IMG/VR virus record: IMGVR_UViG_3300032267_000768
Coordinates: 1 to 62,084 of that record
Reading direction: 5' to 3' (one strand)
DNA from: a virus
DNA length: 62,084 nucleotides
Positions 52,614 to 59,422 of this stretch are shown here, one piece after another. The notes under the pieces were generated by a model. It was not told where the DNA came from and searched no databases. It saw nothing but the letters and a program-made list of their open reading frames with translations. Every line of letters begins with the position of its first letter. The first letter of the stretch is position 1. Both the position numbers and the translations under genes were made by a program.

Positions 52614-52805
52614 ATGTCAAATACACATGAGTCGATTATGGCCGCTATTCAGACTTATTCTGAAGAGAACCAAAGGTTCACTGAAAAAGGCGTTAAAGCT
52701 TCAGGAACTAGAGCCAGAAAAGCTCTTGCTGAATTAGGAAAACTAGTTAAAGCAAGAAGAAAAGAAATCCAAGAAACTAAAAACGCTGAAAAAACTGCAG
52801 CCTAA
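52614..52805 (+). CDS. Histone H1/Hc1-like DNA-binding protein, 63 aa
   Basis: 63 residues. The central part, FTEKGVKASGTRARKALAELGKLVKARRKEIQE, follows the pattern of Hc1-type histone-H1-like proteins of Chlamydia and Bacteroidetes (K-G-x-K-A-x-G-T-R-x-R-K-A, then a basic helix with K-E-I). The protein is lysine/arginine-rich with a helix-forming profile and an alanine-rich end, so it probably binds DNA without sequence preference. AAGGAG lies six bases before the ATG. It forms its own transcription unit: sigma70-type promoter, palindrome, gene, terminator. Possible roles are host nucleoid takeover, genome condensation or transcription shutoff; the sequence does not choose between them. Confidence 0.68.
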   Translation: MSNTHESIMAAIQTYSEENQRFTEKGVKASGTRARKALAELGKLVKARRKEIQETKNAEKTAA

Positions 52806-52822
52806 TTAGTAAGAAGGAATTT

Positions 52823-52858
52823 AAAAAGCCTGTGCATGCAAGTGTGCAGGCTTTTTTT
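52823..52858 (+). terminator. Intrinsic terminator after the histone-like gene
   Basis: Stem AGCCTGTGCA (52827-52836) with TGTGCAGGCT (52843-52852), six-base loop TGCAAG, then seven T residues (52852-52858). Two G-U pairs form only in the plus-strand RNA, which fits plus-strand use. An A-run before the stem would also give a U-run on the other strand, so it may serve the convergent minus gene, whose stop overlaps the T-run. Confidence 0.85.
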
Positions 52859-53117
52859 ATGACCCAAACCATCGCCGTGCTATAGGCGTTGAATGTTTTA
52901 AACACCACATGGTCCATTCTCTATCAGTAAATTTGGCTCGTACCACTATTTTATCTGGTTCAAAAGCAATGTCACATAGATTCTTTAGATATAACTCTTG
53001 CACATGCGGGAAACGTGCTAACCAACCCTCAAACCATATCTGAGCTTGGAAAGCATCATCATACTTTCCAACGATTTTTAACTCTCCTATGACCCTAAGT
53101 GTTCCATGTCGCTTCAT
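52857..53117 (-). CDS. Conserved small phage protein, 86 aa
   Basis: 86 residues that I cannot assign. MKRHGTLRVIGELKIVGKYDDAFQAQIWFEGWLARFPHVQELYLKNL is followed by a strand with DKIVVRAKFTDREWTMW. The alternation of strands and one helix suggests a small alpha/beta fold. There are no metal or nucleotide motifs. Its start overlaps the end of the GIY-YIG-like gene (ATGA), so the two form a pair. The stop lies in the bidirectional terminator of the histone-like gene. Confidence 0.55.
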   Translation of the reverse strand: MKRHGTLRVIGELKIVGKYDDAFQAQIWFEGWLARFPHVQELYLKNLCDIAFEPDKIVVRAKFTDREWTMWCLKHSTPIARRWFGS

Positions 53118-53578
53118 AGGTCTTTATCAATAATGAGTGACCCATGCACTCGCACACGTATGTGTCCATTGTAGTACTGGTCCGATTCTAAAACTTTCCT
53201 AGCAAACTGCTCTCGAGCTTCTACGTAGTTTAATTCTGCTTTGCTCTTGCAATAATAAAGTATCTCTCTACGAAATCGGTCTCGACCTAAAGATTCTATA
53301 TCTCTAGTTAACTGGTCACTGCTGCCATAGTAGTCCATCCAGTCACTTGCCACAGCGCCTCTTATTTTTTTGCGTATTTTTTTTCCGTTTTTTTGTGTGT
53401 GCATTTTATATCGCGTAGTTTTGAATCTAGATAATTTTTTTCCCACATACATGCGCCCATTCTCAGTGTTGGTAATAAGATACACAAATCCCACACACTC
53501 GTTTGGTAATTCTATTACCGGTTCATTTCTGTAAATCCACTGCATGTCAGTATTTAAACTCAAGAACCTGCCAATCAT
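53114..53578 (-). CDS. GIY-YIG-like nuclease
   Basis: 154 residues. GFVYLITNTENGRMYVGKK near 28-46 is the paired-strand GIY...YIG-type motif, with VYL and YVG in the two positions. The following basic segment (KMHTQKNGKKIRKKIRG), DWMDYYGSS and a later FRREILYYC plus YVEAREQFA (catalytic Glu candidate) match the layout of GIY-YIG nucleases found in T4-like phages. It may be a stand-alone homing or repair nuclease. The start is uncertain: ATG at 53578 or, closer to the conserved part, ATG at 53545; neither has a good ribosome site. It adjoins the structured-RNA region, which is worth noting because GIY-YIG genes often accompany mobile introns. Confidence 0.6.
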   Translation of the reverse strand: MIGRFLSLNTDMQWIYRNEPVIELPNECVGFVYLITNTENGRMYVGKKLSRFKTTRYKMHTQKNGKKIRKKIRGAVASDWMDYYGSSDQLTRDIESLGRDRFRREILYYCKSKAELNYVEAREQFARKVLESDQYYNGHIRVRVHGSLIIDKDL

Positions 53579-53639
53579 AATATACGCACATTATATACAT
53601 GTGAAAAAGGCACATTAAAAATAATCACAATTTCTATTA

Positions 53640-54046
53640 GGCTCTATAGCGTCTTTGGTAAAACAGTGAACTACTCCTATTCAGTTAGGCGGCGAATCAC
53701 TTGACGCAACAGGCAAAAATGACGGAGCTCTGGGAAACAGATCCAACTCCAGGTTCATATGATATTATCATACAAAGATCATGTGAATTCGCGTTGCAAT
53801 GAATGAGCTAACGGGTACAGCGCAACCGCCCGGCGACAGCAGCGATGTATGATGACTGCGAACTCAGCACATATGCAGAGTAGGTCTATTCGGCTAGCAA
53901 TAGCCGAATCATGACTGCTCATCTAGCACATAAGGCGCACGATGCTATCGCATCGCGCTTAACAATTGTTGTATCAAGATGTAAAAGGAAACGAGCGCAA
54001 GCGAAGTTTCAGATGTGCGTAGCACATCTTGTTAGGATTGCAACTG
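53640..54046 (+). ncRNA. Candidate large structured non-coding RNA
   Basis: The 468-base gap from 53579 to 54046 has no plausible gene, is visibly richer in G and C than its surroundings and is packed with helices. From 5' to 3': GCGTC (53649-53653) with GACGC (53703-53707), enclosing AGTGA (53665-53669) with TCACT (53697-53701); a ten-pair helix 53754-53763 with 53778-53787; 53791-53797 with 53822-53829 (one bulge); a hairpin 53862-53881; a nine-pair stem with a GCAA tetraloop 53888-53909; a bulged hairpin 53933-53960; GAAAC/GTTTC capped by a GCAA loop 53988-54010; and an eight-pair hairpin 54011-54029. The GNRA loops, and G-U pairs in two helices, exist only on the plus strand. No tRNA, tmRNA tag or RNase P core is seen. 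Boundaries approximate. Confidence 0.6.
53852..53932 (+). repeat. Direct repeat ATGACTGC-N6-AGCACATA (two copies)
   Basis: Exact copies at 53852-53873 and 53911-53932, offset 59 bases, both inside the candidate RNA. The six middle bases differ (GAACTC and TCATCT). Between them lies the GCAA-capped nine-pair hairpin. The shorter AGCACAT recurs at 54022-54027 with one base lacking. A repeated sequence unit in a structured RNA may mark duplicated domains or protein sites. Confidence 0.65.
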
Positions 54047-54277
54047 TTAAAAGAATGGCTGTCCAGTTTTTTTAGTAACGTCTAGATTGTCTTTAACTAT
54101 ACGAGAAACAATATCGCGATCCGAAGGACTCAGTGCCAATGCTTCTTGATAGGTAACTCCACCTCGCATGTACCAACAGATTTTAAACAGCTCGTGCTTG
54201 ATGCTTTTACCTTCATTTTCAAGATCTTTTAGATATTTTATAAGGTCAGATTCCGAGAGCGATAATAGTTTTATACG
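54047..54277 (-). CDS. -1 frame extension of the gp26-like gene (gp51-like, by ribosomal frameshift)
   Basis: 76 codons read in the -1 frame from 54277 to a TAA at 54047. The product starts RIKLLSLSESDLIKYLKDLE, continues HELFKICWYMRGGVTYQEALALSPSDRDIVSRIV, and ends KKTGQPFF. There is no ATG, GTG or TTG before Met37, and the open window begins only two codons upstream of the slippery heptamer TTTTTTC. The WYMRGG and LSPSDRDIV segments look like small tail-assembly chaperone extensions, and in T4 gene 51 follows gene 26. The frameshifted protein would have 360 residues. Independent translation from a non-standard codon is the alternative and is less likely. Confidence 0.72.
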   Translation of the reverse strand, partial: RIKLLSLSESDLIKYLKDLENEGKSIKHELFKICWYMRGGVTYQEALALSPSDRDIVSRIVKDNLDVTKKTGQPFF

Positions 54278-55128
54278 AAAAAATTTGCGTTATCAAATGT
54301 GATCGGCACTTCGTAGGTTGCTGGAGCGCCGGCTTTAATCTGTTCTTCTGTGGCTTTGACTTTGACAGGTTTGATAGAACCCTGTTGACGAATATCACCC
54401 AATTTGTTTTCTAACTCTTTGATTGTTCTAGCGTCTGCGTTTTTGATAAAATCTAAAATGGCTGTTTTATCAGTCACTGTTTCTCCTGTGGGCAGTTGAA
54501 TACGTTCGATATTGTTGATCAACAAGCTCACGTTGAGGTCGCTCAGCACTCGGAAGCTCTCAGTGAAACGTTTGGTTTTTTCTTCGGCGCTGAGATTGCT
54601 CTGAGCCACTTGTGCGTAAATTCTCTGTTGTTCAAATGTTTTTAACTGTGCATCTGTGATCTGTTTGTAGGTCAGTGGAGCAATGTGCAGGGTCAGCCCA
54701 TCCTGCAGCACACAGCGGTCTGTGATTTTTTCCTGTCTAATAGTTTCCAACATCTGCGGTAGATTCACCACGTGTGTTTGTGTTTCATTGGTTCCTGGAA
54801 CCCCTGCTGTGATTTCCATGGTCTCTCCATAGCTGGCAATTCTAATAGCAATCAACACAGTATCAATGTCATGATTGACCAGTTGCCATGGATCCTGTAT
54901 GGTAGGAATACAACTTTTAATCACATCCACAGTGGCCTGTCCATTCATCATGCTGTCAGGGGTGCGGAAACTCAATTCATCCATGGCAGTCATGGGCAAC
55001 ACAGGGTGTTCTCCCGTAGTGGTCTTTTGCACCACCGACTCGGCATAGTATTTTTCACCAGAGGGCAAACGTATGCTGATCTGCGGCTGTCTATAATAGC
55101 GTTTTAACGGGTTTGTATTTTCTACCAT
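54271..55128 (-). CDS. gp26: Baseplate hub assembly protein gp26-like
   Basis: 285 residues. The opening PLKRYYRQPQISIRLPSGEKYY, followed by HPVLPMTAMDELSFRTPDSMMNGQATVDVIKSCIP and DIDTVLIAIRIASYGETM, is the signature of the T4_baseplate/gp26 family (T4 gp26 is about 208 residues). In T4, gp26 and gp51 help build the hub and are thought not to stay in the virion. The gene ends NANFFV, with the slippery heptamer T-TTT-TTC placed three codons before the stop, so a -1 shift adds 76 residues. The upstream region is shared with the divergent tape-measure gene. No clear Shine-Dalgarno precedes the ATG. Confidence 0.85.
   Translation of the reverse strand: MVENTNPLKRYYRQPQISIRLPSGEKYYAESVVQKTTTGEHPVLPMTAMDELSFRTPDSMMNGQATVDVIKSCIPTIQDPWQLVNHDIDTVLIAIRIASYGETMEITAGVPGTNETQTHVVNLPQMLETIRQEKITDRCVLQDGLTLHIAPLTYKQITDAQLKTFEQQRIYAQVAQSNLSAEEKTKRFTESFRVLSDLNVSLLINNIERIQLPTGETVTDKTAILDFIKNADARTIKELENKLGDIRQQGSIKPVKVKATEEQIKAGAPATYEVPITFDNANFFV
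54277..54283 (-). promoter_or_regulatory. Programmed -1 ribosomal frameshift site TTTTTTC
   Basis: Minus strand, in the zero frame T TTT TTC, the X-XXY-YYZ arrangement used for tandem tRNA slippage. The normal reading GCA AAT TTT TTC GTA TAA stops two codons later, while the -1 reading stays open for 76 codons. I see no strong hairpin immediately downstream and no Shine-Dalgarno-like stimulator upstream. Confidence 0.75.
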
Positions 55129-55138
55129 TTTTGTATTC

Positions 55139-55146
55139 TATAAATA
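55139..55146 (+). promoter_or_regulatory. T4-type late promoter (TATAAATA) for the tape-measure/portal genes
   Basis: Exact TATAAATA on the plus strand, 61 bases upstream of the tape-measure-like ATG and inside the divergent spacer with the gp26-like gene. Consistent with gp55-driven late expression of the plus-strand structural genes that follow. Confidence 0.65.
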
Positions 55147-55206
55147 TACATTATATTAATGTGCTTGTCACTATTTATGTGAGCATATTTTAGGGGTTTT
55201 TAAAGC

Positions 55207-57426
55207 ATGGACGAACAGGAACTAGCAAAGATATTGGCTAAAGCCAACCAAGATCAAGCCAAGGAAATTACCAGACTCATCAGCGATCTTAGGAAAGCTC
55301 CCATACTCAGCTCATCCCAAATCAAGAGAGTCAGTGATTCTTTAACAAGTTTAACCAAAAACATCAAACTAGGGGAAAAAGAGAATAAGGCCCTGCAGGA
55401 AATTATAAGCCAAGTCATAGAAATCAAAGAAAAAGAGATCAAGGCCACCAAAACTTTAAACGAAAGATTTTATACCCTATTTAGAGCGTTCGGCAAAAAT
55501 GAACTAGCCGCACAATCTTCCGCAGACGCATTCACGGGTGCAGCCACAACAACCGTTGCTCTAGGCAAGGCAGCCTACAAGGGGGCAGGCGATATATCAA
55601 ACTTCACCGATGCCTTCAAAGATAGACTGGGTCTCATAGGCACCGGTTTACAAAATTTTGGCAGTTTCGCCGACACCTCGCTAGAGGCATTCCGCACACT
55701 GTCCAATGTGGGTGCCAACTTCGGACAAAATTTATTCACACTGAGAGAAACTGCTGCCAGTGCAGCTCTGCCACTGCAAGACTTTGTCAAATTGATCTCT
55801 GCCAACAGCGAAAGTCTAGCAGCCCTGTATGGTAGTAGCACGCTGGGAGCAAAAAGATTTTCTCAACTCAGCGAACAATTTAGAAGAACCACTATTGAGC
55901 GTTTAGGACCTTTAGGATTTACAGTAGACGAGTTAAATGATGTTTTACTAACCACATTAAATTTAGAAAGAAGAACAGGCACTTTTGTTGCTGGGGCAAC
56001 TCAAGATCAAATCGCATCAGCCGAAGGATTTGCAACAGAACTAGACAAACTGTCCAAACTCACAGGACAACAGAGAACTGTACTGGCCAAACAGATAGAA
56101 TCTCAACTAGCTAACGAACGTTTCACAGCATTCCTAGGAGGAGCAAGCAAAGAGGCTCAGCAAAGACTGAGTGCATTTTCAGCTTCTATCGGTGAATTGG
56201 CTCCAGGATTAAAAGAAGGTTTCCAAGATTTAATTGCCAACTCAGGTACTCCGGTTACCGAAGCAGCAAGGATGCTGGTACAGAACATACCAGAAGCCAG
56301 CGGCATTATTCAACAGTTGACTGCAGGAACTTTAGACTCTGCACAGGCCATGATAATGTTGAGAGATGCTGCTCAACGATCTAATAAAGCTCTAGCAGGT
56401 GTTGCAGTAACAGGGAAGGTGCCTTTTGCAAGATTATATAGTGAAGTTAGTAAACTTGCATCAGCTGAACTTGATCTAAAAGAAGTTACTGAAGAACAGA
56501 AAGCAGCACAAGACAAAGCGACCAAATCTCTTGCACTATTTCAAGATTCTACCAAAAGACTGAGTTCAAGTTTTCAAAGCATCGAAACAGGATTCTACAC
56601 AGTATTGGGTGGATTTATAGGAACCACAGGCAATCAACTTAACAACGGTGTAAAAGATATAGCAGACGGTATTAATAAAATGAACAACGGTACCAAAGCT
56701 CTGTTGTTCATGAGTAAAACCATTGGGGGATTCTTTTTAGACAAAGGAGGACAAATAGCCATACAAGCTGCAGGTACTGCTGCCGGTATTCGAATGGCTG
56801 GTGGAGGCATGGGTGGAGGAAGCGGAGTAGGAGATTTATTAGGAGGCAAAGTCGGCAAAGGATTAAAAATTGGTGCAGGCATAGGATCGGCTGCAGGAGT
56901 GGCCGGAGGTACTGCTATGGCATATCAAGCAGACACAGGATATGGCAAGGCAGCCGGCATAGGAACTTCTGCGCTGTCAGGTGCTGCACTGGGTGCTACT
57001 ATCGGTTCAGTAATTCCCGGACTTGGCACTTTAGCAGGAGCAATTATAGGTGGTGTTGGCGGATTAGTATCAGGCGGAATAGGAGCAGGACTAGGAGCAG
57101 ACATCAAAAGATCCACAGGCACATTCGGTGAAACAGGATTACCATTTGAACCCAAAACCAGTCTATTGCATGTGGAAGCTGGTGAACGAGTATTGAATAG
57201 ACAAGAAGCACAAGACTATAATGCCGAAGGCTCTGGAGGAAATGCACAATATACACAACTAAATGCCCAAATGACACAATATAATATGACCGCTAAAGAA
57301 ACATTAGAGCTGCAAAAAGCCAATTACAAAGCATTAAATACGTTGGTTAACATTAATATGGCCACAGAGAAGAATACCAAAAAAACTTCTAAAGTGGTTG
57401 ATAAAGTAGGGCCTTCTATTGTATAA
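55207..57426 (+). CDS. Tail tape-measure-like structural protein
   Basis: 739 residues. The first 110 are charged coiled coil (RLISDLRKAP, IEIKEKEIKATKTLNERF), the middle is helical and Ala/Leu-rich, and residues ~525-650 are a hydrophobic glycine/alanine stretch (GIGSAAGVAGGTAMAY, IGSVIPGLGTLAGAIIGGVGGLV) with the look of pore-forming segments. It then has LLHVEAGERVLNRQEAQ near 665, a motif common close to the C-terminus of tape-measure proteins. The gp26/gp51-like pair lies just upstream on the other strand, echoing the assembly-chaperone/tape-measure pairing of other long-tailed phages. In T4 the corresponding role belongs to gp29; direct gp29 similarity is not evident to me. Confidence 0.65.
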   Translation: MDEQELAKILAKANQDQAKEITRLISDLRKAPILSSSQIKRVSDSLTSLTKNIKLGEKENKALQEIISQVIEIKEKEIKATKTLNERFYTLFRAFGKNELAAQSSADAFTGAATTTVALGKAAYKGAGDISNFTDAFKDRLGLIGTGLQNFGSFADTSLEAFRTLSNVGANFGQNLFTLRETAASAALPLQDFVKLISANSESLAALYGSSTLGAKRFSQLSEQFRRTTIERLGPLGFTVDELNDVLLTTLNLERRTGTFVAGATQDQIASAEGFATELDKLSKLTGQQRTVLAKQIESQLANERFTAFLGGASKEAQQRLSAFSASIGELAPGLKEGFQDLIANSGTPVTEAARMLVQNIPEASGIIQQLTAGTLDSAQAMIMLRDAAQRSNKALAGVAVTGKVPFARLYSEVSKLASAELDLKEVTEEQKAAQDKATKSLALFQDSTKRLSSSFQSIETGFYTVLGGFIGTTGNQLNNGVKDIADGINKMNNGTKALLFMSKTIGGFFLDKGGQIAIQAAGTAAGIRMAGGGMGGGSGVGDLLGGKVGKGLKIGAGIGSAAGVAGGTAMAYQADTGYGKAAGIGTSALSGAALGATIGSVIPGLGTLAGAIIGGVGGLVSGGIGAGLGADIKRSTGTFGETGLPFEPKTSLLHVEAGERVLNRQEAQDYNAEGSGGNAQYTQLNAQMTQYNMTAKETLELQKANYKALNTLVNINMATEKNTKKTSKVVDKVGPSIV

Positions 57427-57439
57427 TGATAGATAATAT

Positions 57440-59158
57440 ATGAGCTGGAAAAAATATTTTAAAGAACCCAATCTAAGTCCAATCAGTGGAGACAAAACTC
57501 CCAATTTCGCCAAAAGAAATTATTCATCTTATCTGCCTGATGTGTACACAGGACATCCAAATAGAATACAGAGATATTTTCAATATGATCAAATGGACAA
57601 CGACTCGGAGATCAATGCAGCTCTAGATATTCTTGCAGAATTTTGCACACAGAGCAACAACGAAAACGAAACACCGTTTGATTTAGTATTCAAAGACGAT
57701 ATCACAGAAACTGAAGTTAAGTTATTAAAAAAAGCACTGCAACAGTGGACTAAGTCTAACAGATTCGCTAGAAGAATATTCCGTATTTTTAGAAACTGTT
57801 TAAAATACGGTGATTGTTTCTTTGTGAGAGATACAGAAACTGACAAGTTGTTGTATATGGATCCTGCAAAAATTGATAGAATCATTGTAAATGAATCTGA
57901 TGGAAAGGTTCCTGAACAATATATCATAAGAGACATCAATCCTAATTTACAAAAATTATCTGCCACACAGATCACACCAAATCAATTGTATGGTGGTACT
58001 ACTGGTGGACCATATCAACAAAACTATATGGGCACAGGACAAGGCATGGGCACAAGTCCAACAGGAGCAGGAGCATCCGGCGGAAGATTCTACAGAACCA
58101 TGAATCAATATGCTATCAATGCTGAGCACGTGGTACACATGAGTCTATCAGATGGTATGGACAATCTATTTCCATTTGGTCAATCAGTGTTGGAACAAGT
58201 GTTCAAGGTTTACAAACAAAAAGAATTATTAGAAGATGCAATCATCATTTATCGAGTACAAAGAGCACCAGAACGAAGAGTATTCTATATCGATGTGGGT
58301 AACATGCCCACACACTTGGCTATGCAATTCGTTGAGCGAGTTAAAAACGAGATTAATCAGAGAAGAATTCCTAGTACATCAGGCGGAATGAGTTATATCG
58401 ACGCCACATACAATCCAATGAGTATCAATGAAGATTACTTCTTTCCACAAACAGCAGAGGGCAGAGGATCTAAAGTGGACACATTGCCAGGAGGAACTAA
58501 CCTAGGAGAGATTGACGATTTAAGATATTTCACTAACAAATTGTACAGAGGTTTAAGAATTCCAAGCTCATACTTGCCTACAGGTGCTGACGACGGAGCG
58601 CAACAATACAACGATGGTAGAGTGGGCACAGCATACATTCAAGAATTAAGATTTAACAAATATTGCGAAAGATTACAGAGTTTAATTGCTCCAGTGTTTG
58701 ATGAAGAGTTTAAATTATGGATCAAACACAAAGGTTACACCATTGACAACAGCACATTTGAAATTAAATTTAATCCGCCACAAAACTTTGCACAATACAG
58801 ACAAACAGAAATGGACCAAAGCCGAGTGGGTACATTTGTACAGGTGGCAGAGTTACCTTACATGAGCAAACGTTTTGCATTGAATAGATTTTTAGGATTA
58901 TCGGAAGAAGAAATGGCAAAAAATAGCACACTGTGGGCCGAAGAGAACGCAGTAGCACAAAAAAAACAAACCAAAACTACTCAATTAAGATCAGCAGGGA
59001 TCAGTCAAGCAGGAGTACAATCAGATTTAGATCAGTTTGAAAACCCAACTCCAGAAGAAGGAGCACCAACACCAGGCACACCAACACCAGGTACAACTAG
59101 CACACCGTCTACAGGCGGAACACCGGGTACCACTCCGGGTGGTGGAGCGACCGTCTAA
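57440..59158 (+). CDS. gp20: Portal vertex protein gp20
   Basis: 572 residues (T4 gp20 has 524). The characteristic portal sequence includes RNYSSYLPDVYTGHPNRIQRYFQYDQMDNDSEINAALDILAEFC, the NRFARRIFRIFRNCLKYGDCFFVRD clip/stem region, and DGMDNLFPFGQSVLEQVFKVYKQ, then IPSSYLPTGADDGAQQYNDGR near 370-390. The C-terminus is a proline/threonine/glycine-rich tail (PTPGTPTPGTTSTPSTG). Twelve copies form the DNA channel at the head vertex. It starts 13 bases after the tape-measure gene. The glycine-rich insert GQGMGTSPTGAGASGG near 205-220 is a variable loop. Confidence 0.95.
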   Translation: MSWKKYFKEPNLSPISGDKTPNFAKRNYSSYLPDVYTGHPNRIQRYFQYDQMDNDSEINAALDILAEFCTQSNNENETPFDLVFKDDITETEVKLLKKALQQWTKSNRFARRIFRIFRNCLKYGDCFFVRDTETDKLLYMDPAKIDRIIVNESDGKVPEQYIIRDINPNLQKLSATQITPNQLYGGTTGGPYQQNYMGTGQGMGTSPTGAGASGGRFYRTMNQYAINAEHVVHMSLSDGMDNLFPFGQSVLEQVFKVYKQKELLEDAIIIYRVQRAPERRVFYIDVGNMPTHLAMQFVERVKNEINQRRIPSTSGGMSYIDATYNPMSINEDYFFPQTAEGRGSKVDTLPGGTNLGEIDDLRYFTNKLYRGLRIPSSYLPTGADDGAQQYNDGRVGTAYIQELRFNKYCERLQSLIAPVFDEEFKLWIKHKGYTIDNSTFEIKFNPPQNFAQYRQTEMDQSRVGTFVQVAELPYMSKRFALNRFLGLSEEEMAKNSTLWAEENAVAQKKQTKTTQLRSAGISQAGVQSDLDQFENPTPEEGAPTPGTPTPGTTSTPSTGGTPGTTPGGGATV

Positions 59159-59173
59159 GGCTTAAATAGCATT

Positions 59174-59416
59174 ATGTATTTGAAAGAGATGTGGTCATAT
59201 ACTCCGCAAGGATTTGAACAGAACAAAGGGTACAATGCAGAAGATGATATTTCTGTATTAGACGCTGATGATACACGTAAAACTCGTTTAAAATTACGAG
59301 ATATACATAAAATGCGTTTGGCTAGCGAAGCACACGATCAAGATCAAAGAGAACAAGCAGAATTTGTACAAAAGATGTACGGACAACAGCCAGCAGCCGA
59401 CGATCTATCACTTTAA
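59174..59416 (+). CDS. Conserved 80-aa protein at the gp67 position
   Basis: 80 residues. The conserved-looking part is DDTRKTRLKLRDIHKMRLASEAHDQDQREQAEFVQKMYG, a basic then acidic helix. It lies directly after gp20, where T4 has the 80-residue prohead core protein gp67, and it has the same length, but the sequence is less acidic than gp67. A prohead-core role is therefore a positional suggestion. It starts 15 bases after the portal stop without an obvious Shine-Dalgarno and ends six bases before the next gene. Confidence 0.55.
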   Translation: MYLKEMWSYTPQGFEQNKGYNAEDDISVLDADDTRKTRLKLRDIHKMRLASEAHDQDQREQAEFVQKMYGQQPAADDLSL

Positions 59417-59422
59417 TATAAC

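Noticed and set aside
53590-53620. Promoter (TATAAT on the minus strand) for the GIY-YIG-like gene
   Set aside because: The -10 box is good but the -35 at 17 bases (TTAATG) is weak and the spacing to either start codon is inconclusive.
53641-53790. tRNA or tmRNA in the gene-free gap
   Set aside because: GGTTCATATGA looks slightly like a T-arm, but there is no matching seven-pair acceptor stem, no anticodon arm, no alanine-tag reading frame and no CCA end on either strand.
53579-54046. Group I or group II intron
   Set aside because: A GIY-YIG-like gene adjoins it, but I cannot find a group I P7/S-type core or a group II domain V, and no interrupted exon is visible. It is kept only as a hypothesis for a model search.
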